Assembly (NCBI GenBank): GCA_017531225.1
Contig: JAFXLL010000010.1
Span: 124,001-188,000, forward strand
Length of the DNA stretch: 64,000 nucleotides
From: Bacteroidales bacterium
GTDB lineage: Bacteria > Bacteroidota > Bacteroidia > Bacteroidales > F082
Direction: 5' to 3'
In this document: piece by piece, positions 1 to 9,213 of the stretch
Layout of the letters: every line of letters starts with the position of its first letter
Position numbering within the stretch: position 1 is the stretch's first letter
Notes under the pieces: generated by a model
The model's database searches: none
Seen by the model: the letters and a program-made list of their open reading frames with translations, nothing else
Told to the model about the DNA's origin: nothing
Made by a program: the position numbers and the translations under genes

Positions 1-2
1 CA

Positions 3-1064
3 ATCATCTCCATGCCGCCGGAGCTATACGCACAATACATCCTCAGTCCTCGTATCAGCAATGAAATGATCGTGCCGTTCCGCCAAGCGTTTGCCACGTT
101 CTTCTCAGAGGAGGAAGCCCGCCAATTCCACGACAATCCAAGCCTGCTGGTGGATTGGACCAGACAATCCATTTCTATTAATAACGAGGCGAATCCCCAG
201 CGCATCCCCATTTCACCCTCGGGTGTGTTGAAAGCGATGGTCGCCGACCAACACTCGCGCGACATCTTCTTCGTGGCCATGGCACGTAGTCTTGGCATCC
301 CAGCCCAGATCCATCCGGTAACAGGGAAGGTCCAATATTTTGACAAGAAATGGATCGACGTGGACTTCGAAGCCGATGAGCACGTCAACAACGCCGTCGG
401 TTATCTCGACATTCAATACGAACCTCTCGCAGGAGTCACCGATCCAAAATACTACACCCATTTCAGCATCAAGAAGTTTGACGGCCAAAGCTTCCGCTTA
501 CTGGCTTACGATGCCAAGGATCCCGGCATCGACGATGGCATGATGCTCTCCACCTTCGATCATCCCACACCTTTGGACCCTGGCTATTACATCCTTACTT
601 CCGGCACCCGTCTCGACAATGGCACCGCCTTGACTCACAGCGAGTTCTTCACCATTAAAGCGGGGGAAACCACTAAGGTGAATCTCATTTTAAGGAATCC
701 CAAACAAAAGCTTCAGGTCATCGGAAACTTCGATGCAGGCGATCTTGTTAAAGACGTTGAAGGCTATTATATCCTCGGTTTGTTGGATCATGGTAGCGAG
801 CCCACCACACACGCTTTGCAAGATATTGCCGCCTTCCAAAAGGAATTCGACGAGCGGGGCATACCGATCATCTATCTTTATGATAATCAGGAAGAGTTTG
901 AAAAGATTAGACTGGAACTTGTCAACAGCTTACAGCTCAATAAAACCAACCTCCCCATTTTCATTATTGCTAATGCCAATGGAGAGGTGGTATTTGTAAA
1001 ACAAGGTTACACGATCGGGTTGGGAGAACAGATGTTAAAAATGCATTTTAATAATCAATTTTAA
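3..1064 (+). CDS. transglutaminase-like domain protein with thioredoxin-like C-terminus (5' partial)
   Basis: The reading frame is open to the left edge of the window, so the true start lies upstream; the first ATG in view is at 12. Residues about 70-120 (counted from that ATG) match the transglutaminase-like fold, with a SRDIFFVAMARSLGIPA helix. The position normally held by the nucleophilic Cys is Ser (HSRD), and I see no clear catalytic His, so this copy may be non-catalytic. A middle beta-rich part is followed by a thioredoxin-fold-like domain from about residue 250 (EGYYILGLLDHG to VFVKQGYTIG) without a CxxC motif. Related Bacteroidota proteins are large periplasmic or surface proteins. 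Function is unknown. It ends convergently, overlapping the next gene by 4 bases. Confidence 0.75.
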   Translation: MISMPPELYAQYILSPRISNEMIVPFRQAFATFFSEEEARQFHDNPSLLVDWTRQSISINNEANPQRIPISPSGVLKAMVADQHSRDIFFVAMARSLGIPAQIHPVTGKVQYFDKKWIDVDFEADEHVNNAVGYLDIQYEPLAGVTDPKYYTHFSIKKFDGQSFRLLAYDAKDPGIDDGMMLSTFDHPTPLDPGYYILTSGTRLDNGTALTHSEFFTIKAGETTKVNLILRNPKQKLQVIGNFDAGDLVKDVEGYYILGLLDHGSEPTTHALQDIAAFQKEFDERGIPIIYLYDNQEEFEKIRLELVNSLQLNKTNLPIFIIANANGEVVFVKQGYTIGLGEQMLKMHFNNQF

Positions 1065-1357
1065 TCCTTTCTCTTTTTCAGAGCATATACTGCCCCGAAA
1101 CCGATAAGCAAGATAACGCCGCCACTAAGCGGGGCGTTTTCGTTATGATCCAGACCATGCCCGGGAAGATTAGGCAAAAGTGGATCTTCATTGTTATTAA
1201 TGATGTTTTTGGTTTGATCAAGAGCGTACCATACAGAACCGTAATAGTAATCTTCTTGGTTGATTTCGCCGTATTGAAACAGGCCACCGCCCATTTGGGC
1301 ATAAGTGCTAAAATTAATGCCAAAAATAATGGCTATTGCGACAATTACCTTTTTCAT
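1061..1357 (-). CDS. small secreted protein with a C-terminal sorting-type membrane tail
   Basis: This 98-residue protein starts with a clear Sec signal peptide (MKKVIVAIAIIFG..STYAQ). After a short acidic, Asn/Tyr-rich body it ends in APLSGG, one hydrophobic segment and a basic tail KKRKD. That three-part ending resembles the proposed PID-CTERM-type sorting tails of Bacteroidota, in which a short P/G motif precedes a membrane span and a basic end. The start overlaps the stop of the upstream T9SS gene by 4 bases (ATGA), so it is the last gene of the operon and is probably translationally coupled. The stop overlaps that of the convergent gene. Function unknown. Confidence 0.75.
   Translation of the reverse strand: MKKVIVAIAIIFGINFSTYAQMGGGLFQYGEINQEDYYYGSVWYALDQTKNIINNNEDPLLPNLPGHGLDHNENAPLSGGVILLIGFGAVYALKKRKD
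1115..1140 (+). terminator. possible intrinsic terminator of the upstream transglutaminase-like gene
   Basis: The arms AACGCC (1115-1120) and GGCGTT (1133-1138) can pair, and a short T run follows on the plus strand, about 50 bases after the stop at 1064. The hairpin lies inside the coding sequence of the opposing small gene, so it may only reflect codon content. Confidence 0.35.
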
Positions 1358-3237
1358 TTGATGACGATTTTTTGAATTCTTGTTTCGTTTCCGTTGATCA
1401 GGCGCAAGACATAGATGCCCGAGAGGAAGTTAGCAGTGGGGAGTTTGAAGTTGGAAGTTGACAGTTCCTTTGCGTAGCATTGGCGACCGAGGGCATCGAT
1501 GATTTGAAGGGTTCCTTCGCCGTTGATGATGAGTTGTCCGTTGCTAATGAAGGCGAAAGGCTCGTTTTCCGTCATCTCCTCCACTCCTGTGGTCACTCTG
1601 AAGATCAACTTGAAGCGGCCGTCCATCTCGTTGCCGTTGGCATGGAAACCGTAGTTGGGATGCTGTTTCAGGTCGATCACCTCGCCCGTGATATTGTCCA
1701 CAAGCTGCAGCAAGCCGAAGGCCACATCCTTGGTACTAACCGAGAGACGGTACTCTCCGGTTGTCTTGTTGTGGAAGAACAGATCGAGAGACTCATACGT
1801 ATTGTCGACATGGGCGATGGCGTAGTCCGTGTTGTTGTCGCGCACCCATAAGATCGGTGTCTGATCCGTGAAGCCCCTCATCTTGTTCAGGCCAATGCCC
1901 TGGCCGAAGTAGACGAACGCGCGATCCTCGCCGTTGCCGCCCGTCACGGTAATTCCGATGCGTCCGATGGTGTTCTTGGCTCCGTTTGACTCAGCTGTTG
2001 CCTCAGTATTGCTTTTGACAATGGTAAGGTTCGTATTTGCCGTGGTTTTCACCAAAATACCCTGACCCGGCATGATGGCATCTTCATAGGTGTTCACGTG
2101 CCAAGCCCCTTCGTCGTTCAACGTCAAGAAGCCGGAGGCAAGATTGGCATTATCGATGGCGCCGCCTTCGCCTTTGTAGATGGCATGTGGGAATGGGTTG
2201 CCGATGAGGTTGAAGCCACTCAATCCGTCGGGGCTTTCAGAACAGGTGAGCGTGCGTGCCACGGAAGCCGCATTAAGCGTACCCACGAAAGTAGGCGAGA
2301 ACGTGTTGCTATTCGCATAGAGGTAACCTCGGCCGTTTTCGAACGTGGTGAAGTCAACGTTGGAGTTATCCTTGTAATTCTCCCATTCAAGACCGCTTTC
2401 GGGGTTTTCGTTATAACGATAGAGATCGTATGCTGGAGTGAGGAAGTCGCTTCCCGCGATGGCCATCTCATCCACTGGAGAGGCCATGGTATACCATCCG
2501 CCGTCGCTCTTGGTGTCGTAGGAGGTGATGCCCTTTTGGCAGGTGGCTTTCACATCGGTTGATTCGTTGATCACTTGGGCGCCGTCCTCGATAACCAGCC
2601 CTGTGACAGTAGTGTTGGTCAAGTCGCCAGTGACGGTAAGGGTGTTGCCGGATTGAATGGTAAGCGTGGCTCCGTCTGAGATGGATAGATTCGCCACTTC
2701 CACGTCAACATCAACAACGCAATCCACATCAATAGCCACCGTTGCACTCGCTGTGGGCACCGTCCCTCCCCAACTATTTGGGTCGTTCCAACTGCCCGGA
2801 GTGGTGTTATGAATAGTTGAAGAAGGTGGTGTGGTGAAGACAAACGGGTACCAATTTCCCATTGATCCTTGGTTCGTGTTGTGTTCAAAAGTCAATGTGC
2901 TCTCACTTTCCAACTCAAGTTCCTTCTGTGTGGTATGGTCATAAATGCGGAAAGTGATGGTCTCGCCGCTATACACATTACTGACCACAGTCAGCATGAC
3001 GGGATATTCACCCGTAGGAGGAAACAGCGCAGCCTTGCGGCTTCCACGACATTCATCACCGCAAAAAGCGCCTATTTCAAGCTGGTTGCTTGCTTGCGTC
3101 ACGCCGTCAATCACGATGATGCCTTTCACTGTCATGTTGTATTGCGTTCCTGAAATCGGTGTCCAGTGGTTACCCGACTGCGCCATGGCCCATCCCATTA
3201 GGAAAAAGCCAACTAAAGTTAATGCTATTTTCTTCAT
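1354..3237 (-). CDS. T9SS type A sorting domain-containing secreted protein
   Basis: A 627-residue secreted protein with a signal peptide (MKKIALTLVGFFLMGWAMAQ). The N-terminal domain, about residues 20-135, carries LEIGAFCGDECRGS, a module also present near the C-terminus of the adjacent 1640-residue protein. Residues about 145-225 look like a short beta-helix stretch (SWNDPNSWGGTVPT, then DGATLTIQSGNTLTV). The final 75 residues are a T9SS type A sorting domain (GTLQIIDALGRQCY, ending LSGIYVLRLINGNETRIQKI), which directs export across the outer membrane. The gene lies 15 bases after the large repeat protein. Part of the sorting-domain sequence coincides with a heptanucleotide DNA repeat. The ligand is unknown; adhesion or surface-matrix roles are possible. 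Confidence 0.85.
   Translation of the reverse strand: MKKIALTLVGFFLMGWAMAQSGNHWTPISGTQYNMTVKGIIVIDGVTQASNQLEIGAFCGDECRGSRKAALFPPTGEYPVMLTVVSNVYSGETITFRIYDHTTQKELELESESTLTFEHNTNQGSMGNWYPFVFTTPPSSTIHNTTPGSWNDPNSWGGTVPTASATVAIDVDCVVDVDVEVANLSISDGATLTIQSGNTLTVTGDLTNTTVTGLVIEDGAQVINESTDVKATCQKGITSYDTKSDGGWYTMASPVDEMAIAGSDFLTPAYDLYRYNENPESGLEWENYKDNSNVDFTTFENGRGYLYANSNTFSPTFVGTLNAASVARTLTCSESPDGLSGFNLIGNPFPHAIYKGEGGAIDNANLASGFLTLNDEGAWHVNTYEDAIMPGQGILVKTTANTNLTIVKSNTEATAESNGAKNTIGRIGITVTGGNGEDRAFVYFGQGIGLNKMRGFTDQTPILWVRDNNTDYAIAHVDNTYESLDLFFHNKTTGEYRLSVSTKDVAFGLLQLVDNITGEVIDLKQHPNYGFHANGNEMDGRFKLIFRVTTGVEEMTENEPFAFISNGQLIINGEGTLQIIDALGRQCYAKELSTSNFKLPTANFLSGIYVLRLINGNETRIQKIVIK
1442..1469. repeat. 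heptanucleotide tandem repeat, 4 units, inside a T9SS sorting-domain coding region
   Basis: Plus-strand units are AGTTTGA, AGTTGGA, AGTTGAC, AGTTCCT. On the coding strand they give the peptide around STSNFKLP of the T9SS protein. It has the same period, and a similar purine-rich unit, as the other heptamer arrays in this window. Confidence 0.6.
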
Positions 3238-3252
3238 TTTCTTTTCATTAAA

Positions 3253-6200
3253 CTATTCAACAATCAATCTTCCATGATAGGTCGTACCAGACTTGGCAAC
3301 CGCCTTGATCACATACACACCTGCCGCAGGCAGACCTTTGACGGATTTGGCGTTCACCGCTCCCGCCTCGTGGCGCACCTGTGTTCCCAAGGCATCCGTG
3401 ATGACGATTTCTATGATTGTTTCGTCATGAGGGATGTCCAAAGAGAACTCATGGCCTTTTTCAACGGGATTGGGGTACATGGCCATATTCGAAGTGATCA
3501 AGCCACCTTCGCCAAAATGCACCTCGTAAGGTTTGCCAAGGCGACCTACAACAGCGTTTTTCTTGAATATCACTTGATTCAGGCTGATCTCTTCGTTGTC
3601 AAGGATGTCCGTGTCAACAAGGTGGAACTCCACCACGTCATCTTCCTGACCTGTAATGGTCAGCATGGCATAGTAACGGTCAAGCGGTGCGAAGTAACGC
3701 AAACGGGCGCTACCACGACATTCGCCGTTGACGAAGGCACCCAGTTCAAGGTTTTCGCCACGTTGTTCCTCGCCATCGATGTTCACAACGGCTATCACAT
3801 TAAAGTTATCGGCAAAGGCATGAACGTTGTTGTTCCAATAGCGTTTTTGCGCTTTTTTAAGCTTCACAACACCGCCACGATTGTTTTCCGAATAAGTCAG
3901 CGTCTTGTTGATATTGGCATTGGAGCAATAGAGATAGCTCTGTCCAGGCACCAACATGAAGTCTTCGGGATACCAGCCATAGCCTTCGTAATAGGAGGTG
4001 AAATCCGACTGGCCTTTCAATACATCGTCAGACGATGGGTTGAAGCCCGACATGGCATTCGTCACAGCTTGAGGCGAGGCAACAGGGTAACCGATCCAGT
4101 TCCAGTTGGGACGAATGGTGATCGGATGGTTTGTGGCGACTGCGGCAACTCCCGTTAACGAGGTGTTGCATGGCTGCGCCACATTAATCAGATAACCTTG
4201 CTCATTCTGGATGCTCTCCAAGGAACCATACCAGTAGTCAACGCCCATGTCCTGATAGAAATTGTCGGTAAAGTCGTTTTGCGACTTGATGGTCAAGCCG
4301 TTGTGGCCCAAACTGTTTTCCAGCTCCACAAGACCGTCTTGACCCTCTTGTTCAAGATAGGTTGACCACCAGTTCCATCCTTGGGCGAGGACATCGGCTT
4401 GGGTGATTTGTCCAGGGCCGTCATACACAAAGATGTATTCTGCCAGCATCTCCTTTTCCTCCTGGTTGCCAGCCGAGTCGACTGCCATCACGAGGAATTC
4501 AGTAGTGGCTCCTTCGTCAAAGGTTAGCGCATAGCTGTTCTCGAAGATTTGTGCTTTCTTCACTTTCCATTCCTGTTCGGTGTTGCTATTGCGATAATAC
4601 AGGCTGTGGTACCACACGCCTGAACGGCTATCATTGGAGACGAAACTAAAGTTCAGCGTATCAGCCTCAACCGTCACTTCCTCGATGTGTGAGGTGGGCT
4701 TCACCGCATCGACGGTGTTTGTCCAAGTGTCGGTTATGACAGGTTCTTCAAGGTCAAAGATGATTCCCACGCGGTTGCTGATTTCAGTTCCGTCGGGGAA
4801 GGGCTCTTTCAGATTGACATTGAAGGTAAAGGTGGCAATGCCCTCGCCATTATAGTTGATTGGCAATGCACCTTGGTTCGGGTCGGTGGTGGGTTCCATC
4901 GTCATCGGGTCTAATGAGGTGATGGTCCATACCACGATACCCGTTTCATCATCACATTCCAATTGGATTTGGGCAATCACATACACATTGGGACGCAAAT
5001 CCAGCGTGTAGACAAAGTTATGTTCACCACTGAGTTCCAGCACCTTGTCGTGAATGGTCACTCTATAGGCAGCCAACGAAGCCACATCAAACTTGTTAAC
5101 GTCCAAGGTGTCGCGCACAATAATTGTATGTGCCGCAGCCGTGGCTGTCGTATCGTTTTCCGATTCAATCTCGTAGGTAATCGTCTGGATTTCCTTCATC
5201 ATGTAATGGCTTCCAGACTCAGCAAGATAGCCTCGGATTTCGTTGGGCTCGCAAGGTCTTGGAATGGAAGGGCTTTGACGAGGAGGTTGAGAGCAATCAT
5301 CATCCAACATACCCCAAGCAGTAAGTCCTGCATCTGCTACCTGTTGAGCATCATCAGGTAACATACCTGTACAATGTCCAATAGCATCTCTTAGTAAGCT
5401 GCCAGGAGTACGCAATCTTCTATGATATGCACTATGCCACATATCTCCTAATCCATATTGTTCAGCTTCTTCTTGACTATGAATACCAACTCCATTGAGT
5501 TGTGCTCTATGATTTAATCCATGCATCGCATTAAGCATATTGCCCAATGTTTGTCCTATTCCCATAGTCACACCACATAAACATTCTTGAACATCTCCTG
5601 CAACACTTGCAATATCACATGGATCAGGTGGTCCGTCACATGAATCATAATAAGCATCCGAGGCTGCGCCATGTGTATTGCCTCCATTTGAATTATGGGT
5701 TCCGACCGTAAAACTTGCTCCACCTGAACTGCCCCCAGAGCTGCCATGTGTGCTACCTGAATTACCACCATTTCCTCCATTATGATTACCTCCCCACCCT
5801 GGTGACCCAGAATGTGTTTGACAATAATGAGCATCTGCATTATACGCTTCATCTGTCTGAAGACTCCATGGAATGCCGCCCCATGCATAAAAGTCAAAAT
5901 CAGTTCCTCTTTCAGCATCTGCATTGAGTGTGATTTCTCTAGTGCCATGTGGCCCTAATCTTGGAATTATCAAAGGGATAATATTTCCTTCTATACCTTG
6001 ATTGAATAGATTATTGGTATAATATATGCCTCTTCCTCCGTTCTCAAAATAATCTTCCTGAACAGTTATCCAATCATTATATAATCCAAACTCAACATTG
6101 TTCACATTTGTGTGAGCAAACATGATAGGAACACCTTGATATTCAATATTACCATTATTTGTAATAGTAACTGTAATTAAGTATGGTGGTGTCGTATTGA

Positions 6201-8175
6201 ATTGGTAACTATAATCAATGTCAATTGTGCCGAATTGGGCTTCAACAACCTGAATAGCGTTGGAAAGAACCAATGTATCTAACTCTCCAACTTGGTCTTC
6301 GAAACACAACACAACATCATAATTTCCGTTGCTTGTTGCTGCGTCCATCGCAAATCGGATAGCACCTTCGCTAATATGACTATACATAATGGAGTCCATT
6401 TGCCATTCGATTGAACCGTTGACAAGGATTACATTGTTCAACTTGTCAAATCCATTGCCTAACACATCCATTTCGAAAACGCCCCAAGTGTTTCCGATTT
6501 CAGTAGGCGTATATGCCAAAACCACATACTTGTCAAGATGTTGATAGGTTACAGATAGCGTCTCCCCGCTTCCCGTCTGGTCATGCACGGCAAGATAATA
6601 CGTACCGTTTTCCCAAGCATGCAAACCACCAAGGGTTATTGACTCAGGGCCTGATACATTATACACTTCCTCGCCCGAAGGGGCGAACAATTGCATTGTA
6701 CAGGCTTTGTTAGCGATAAAGGACAACGAATCGCCCACAACAACCTCTAACTTGAACCATTGGATTTGGTTGTTGCGAGGTGCAGCAATGGTCTTCGTGG
6801 TGTTGCGCTCAAAGACTTGTGCTACAATGTCCTGCTGAACTTGTTCATCAACATAGAATGTCGATTTTTCAAGGATACGTAACTCTGCGTCCCAAAAGCG
6901 GAAATTGATTTGGTTCTTCGCATTGATGTATGGTGCATCACCATTGGGATGGAAATGGAAGCATGAGCTGCGCAAAGCGGGATGACCCACGGGTAACAGA
7001 CTGATAATGTCTAAAGTGTCGGCCAAAGCAGTGAAAACGGTTGTGGTTCTGTTGTCAAAGTCATCATTTACCCAGTAATCCCAACGGGCAATGCCGTTAC
7101 CACCCAAAGGCTGCTTGTAGAACAGATAAGACTGCGGAGCCGTGCGTGAGCCGTTGCTGAGTTGCACATTTACCGTATGGATGCCATTAGACAAGTCGCC
7201 GACTTCCAACTCGAAAAGACCGCTGCCCAATGCCCCCGTCTGGACACTGCCATAGTCTTGATCAAACCAACAGATGTATTGCATTTCAGCAGAAGGGTTT
7301 TCCACGGCCATTTTCATGAAAATGTAGCTCTGCGTAGCCGTCAAAGTGTTGCCTTGCAGCATCACATGAACGGTGTGCAAGCCGTCTTCAAGGTCGTTTA
7401 CATCCAACAGGAGATGACCCGTGCCTAAAGAGTCTATTTGTTGGTGCCCAAAGTCTTCATCGAACCAGCAATGATAAGCCAAATGACTCATGTCGATGGT
7501 GTCGGTCGTGAATTGAGCAACCTTCATAAACAAGTAGCTTTCAGCGGTCGTCAGTTGGGTACCTTCCAACATAACATGGACGGTATGCATACCCTCTTCA
7601 AGGTCGGCCACATCCAAAAGCAAATGGCCCGTGCCTAAATCATCGCTCTGTTGGTGCTCAAAGTCTTGGTCGAACCAGCAGTGATAGACGAAACTGTCAC
7701 CGCCTTGCGTTTCGGGGTCGGTTTTGAGGAACAAATAGCTTTGGGCGCAAGAATAGGTCGAGCCTTCCAACATCAGATGGAGCGAATGAAGTCCCGAAGT
7801 AAGTTCATCCACATCCAAAAGCAAATGCCCGTTGCCAAGGGTGCCGCTTTGTTTATGGGCATAGTCTTGGTCGAACCAGTAATGGTAAACATAATTGGTT
7901 CCGCCTTGTCCTGCCGCATCGATTTTGAGGAACAGGTAGCTCTGCGGCGCGCTCCACTTCATGGAAGTGTCCATCACGTGGAGGTGCAGCGAATGCAGGC
8001 CCGATGTGAGTGAGCCCACCTCAAGTTCCGCTTCCCAGCCGCTCTCACCGAAGGTGGTGGTGACCGCTTGCGCAAAGTTCTGGTCGAACCAATAGCGGCA
8101 AGTGTAAGTCACCGACTGCGCCCTTACAGCAAAGCCGAGCAGGATGGCACCTATAATTAATAAGAAACGTTTCAT
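3253..8175 (-). CDS. giant multi-repeat T9SS-secreted protein (1640 aa)
   Basis: Signal peptide at residues 1-20 (MKRFLLIIGAILLGFAVRAQ). Residues about 21-362 are five tandem repeats of 65-72 residues, each built on WFDxD(F/Y), LGxGHLLLDV, G(L/M)H(T/S)(V/L)H and QSYLFxK; a sixth, degenerate unit begins near 363. Beta-rich domains follow, then a Gly/Ser/Asn/His-rich linker at about 795-850 and a Cys-containing segment (DPCDIASVAGDVQECLCG) near 860. Next comes a domain typical of Bacteroidota surface proteins (EPFPDGTEISNRVGIIFD), a LELGAFVNGECRGS module, and a T9SS type A sorting domain starting at MAMYPNPVEKG. It is probably anchored to or released from the cell surface. Base composition turns AT-richer at about 5290-6250, suggesting a mosaic gene. 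Adhesin-like function is inference. Confidence 0.85.
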   Translation of the reverse strand: MKRFLLIIGAILLGFAVRAQSVTYTCRYWFDQNFAQAVTTTFGESGWEAELEVGSLTSGLHSLHLHVMDTSMKWSAPQSYLFLKIDAAGQGGTNYVYHYWFDQDYAHKQSGTLGNGHLLLDVDELTSGLHSLHLMLEGSTYSCAQSYLFLKTDPETQGGDSFVYHCWFDQDFEHQQSDDLGTGHLLLDVADLEEGMHTVHVMLEGTQLTTAESYLFMKVAQFTTDTIDMSHLAYHCWFDEDFGHQQIDSLGTGHLLLDVNDLEDGLHTVHVMLQGNTLTATQSYIFMKMAVENPSAEMQYICWFDQDYGSVQTGALGSGLFELEVGDLSNGIHTVNVQLSNGSRTAPQSYLFYKQPLGGNGIARWDYWVNDDFDNRTTTVFTALADTLDIISLLPVGHPALRSSCFHFHPNGDAPYINAKNQINFRFWDAELRILEKSTFYVDEQVQQDIVAQVFERNTTKTIAAPRNNQIQWFKLEVVVGDSLSFIANKACTMQLFAPSGEEVYNVSGPESITLGGLHAWENGTYYLAVHDQTGSGETLSVTYQHLDKYVVLAYTPTEIGNTWGVFEMDVLGNGFDKLNNVILVNGSIEWQMDSIMYSHISEGAIRFAMDAATSNGNYDVVLCFEDQVGELDTLVLSNAIQVVEAQFGTIDIDYSYQFNTTPPYLITVTITNNGNIEYQGVPIMFAHTNVNNVEFGLYNDWITVQEDYFENGGRGIYYTNNLFNQGIEGNIIPLIIPRLGPHGTREITLNADAERGTDFDFYAWGGIPWSLQTDEAYNADAHYCQTHSGSPGWGGNHNGGNGGNSGSTHGSSGGSSGGASFTVGTHNSNGGNTHGAASDAYYDSCDGPPDPCDIASVAGDVQECLCGVTMGIGQTLGNMLNAMHGLNHRAQLNGVGIHSQEEAEQYGLGDMWHSAYHRRLRTPGSLLRDAIGHCTGMLPDDAQQVADAGLTAWGMLDDDCSQPPRQSPSIPRPCEPNEIRGYLAESGSHYMMKEIQTITYEIESENDTTATAAAHTIIVRDTLDVNKFDVASLAAYRVTIHDKVLELSGEHNFVYTLDLRPNVYVIAQIQLECDDETGIVVWTITSLDPMTMEPTTDPNQGALPINYNGEGIATFTFNVNLKEPFPDGTEISNRVGIIFDLEEPVITDTWTNTVDAVKPTSHIEEVTVEADTLNFSFVSNDSRSGVWYHSLYYRNSNTEQEWKVKKAQIFENSYALTFDEGATTEFLVMAVDSAGNQEEKEMLAEYIFVYDGPGQITQADVLAQGWNWWSTYLEQEGQDGLVELENSLGHNGLTIKSQNDFTDNFYQDMGVDYWYGSLESIQNEQGYLINVAQPCNTSLTGVAAVATNHPITIRPNWNWIGYPVASPQAVTNAMSGFNPSSDDVLKGQSDFTSYYEGYGWYPEDFMLVPGQSYLYCSNANINKTLTYSENNRGGVVKLKKAQKRYWNNNVHAFADNFNVIAVVNIDGEEQRGENLELGAFVNGECRGSARLRYFAPLDRYYAMLTITGQEDDVVEFHLVDTDILDNEEISLNQVIFKKNAVVGRLGKPYEVHFGEGGLITSNMAMYPNPVEKGHEFSLDIPHDETIIEIVITDALGTQVRHEAGAVNAKSVKGLPAAGVYVIKAVAKSGTTYHGRLIVE
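7090..8115. repeat. tandem coding repeats (five units of about 200 bp plus a degenerate one)
   Basis: The minus-strand coding DNA for the WFDxDF units is repeated with recognisable nucleotide identity, for example the segment that encodes LGTGHLLLDV. Units 2 to 4 are the most alike, and the outer units (first and fifth) are more diverged, the usual pattern for arrays growing by unequal recombination in the middle. Confidence 0.8.
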
Positions 8176-8187
8176 GGCTGAGTGTTT

Positions 8188-9213
8188 TTATTCTTCCTCA
8201 GTAACCACTTCAATATCCACACTCAGTTTACCGTCGATGGTCGACTTGTTGGCCACATTGCAGCGCTTCAGCACCATGTAGCTGGGACGGTTGCTGTAGG
8301 GCATGAATCCTCCGTAAATACCTACTTGAGTGCCATCATTGCCATGAAAACCCGTGGCAATTTCGTCCTTTAGGATAAAAGGCTCATCCATGGAGAACTC
8401 ACCATTGAAACTTTCAAAGACTTCTCCGTAAGAAGTGTAGGTAGTGCAACCTGTAGTGTAACCTTCTCCGAAAGGATTAGTATAAATATTAGTATTACTT
8501 CCGATACCAATGCAATTGACAAAACTGCAAGTTGAGTATGGATAACCCGAATTATTATCGATAATAATACTATTATAAGCTGAAAGAGCATTGAAATAAT
8601 TTAAATTTGCCATAATTGAGTTGTATAATACAACTGGGCTATTATTAGAAATGTTATTTGGCTTCCAAACTACAGAGTTAATCAGCACAGTGTTAGTAGT
8701 GTAATTAAAATAGAATTCGTTGATAATGCAATTGACAAACTGTGCGTTACGCATCTTACTGGAGCTATTGTAGTAATCAATTCTCGTAAAATTACATCTG
8801 TTGAACTTTGGATTGTAAAGAGTTTTATGATTTACATAATTAGTAAACAGGATCCCTTCAATAGTAAGATAATTGGTTGTGTCCACCACATTGAGGGCAA
8901 TGTTTCCACCAAAGATAGTGGGATTGGAGTTGGCTACCGTATCAACAGCGCAACCAGCGCCTCGTAAGGTAATGGCTTTAGTAATTTCACATGGCACAAA
9001 AGTACCGCTTGAAAGTGTAACGATGTCGCCTGTTTGAGCAGCAGTGTGGGCTTCCACAAAGGCGTTGGCACCATAAAACGCGCTAATGTCATCGCCATGT
9101 TGAAGGGTAGCCACTTGGGTTTGAGCAAGTGCATTCTTGGAGCCCGCCACGCTCAGCAGAAGGACGAACAGGGCTGCACAAAAGGCCCTTTTCTGAAGTA
9201 AATTGTTTCTCAT
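8188..9213 (-). CDS. secreted parallel beta-helix (pectate-lyase-like) protein
   Basis: I chose the ATG at 9213, which begins MRNNLLQKRAFCAALFV and gives a normal signal peptide; an in-frame ATG at 9237 would add 8 residues. After the cleavage site (ALAQT) comes a sequence typical of right-handed beta-helix proteins: NAFVEAHTAAQTGDIVTLSSG, then many short turns rich in Asn, Ile, Val and Tyr (residues about 110-270). No catalytic residues can be assigned and no T9SS tail is seen. It is the first gene of the four-gene secreted operon, 12 bases before the giant repeat protein. The part encoding the helix turns, about 8420-8900, is AT-richer than its flanks. Confidence 0.75.
   Translation of the reverse strand: MRNNLLQKRAFCAALFVLLLSVAGSKNALAQTQVATLQHGDDISAFYGANAFVEAHTAAQTGDIVTLSSGTFVPCEITKAITLRGAGCAVDTVANSNPTIFGGNIALNVVDTTNYLTIEGILFTNYVNHKTLYNPKFNRCNFTRIDYYNSSSKMRNAQFVNCIINEFYFNYTTNTVLINSVVWKPNNISNNSPVVLYNSIMANLNYFNALSAYNSIIIDNNSGYPYSTCSFVNCIGIGSNTNIYTNPFGEGYTTGCTTYTSYGEVFESFNGEFSMDEPFILKDEIATGFHGNDGTQVGIYGGFMPYSNRPSYMVLKRCNVANKSTIDGKLSVDIEVVTEEE

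Noticed and set aside
3274-4158. 294-residue open frame opposite the giant T9SS gene
   Set aside because: Antisense to the recognisable sorting domain and module; no promoter or family.
7090-8115. CRISPR-like regular repeats
   Set aside because: Units of about 200 bp are in frame in a secreted protein and lack short identical repeats with unique spacers.
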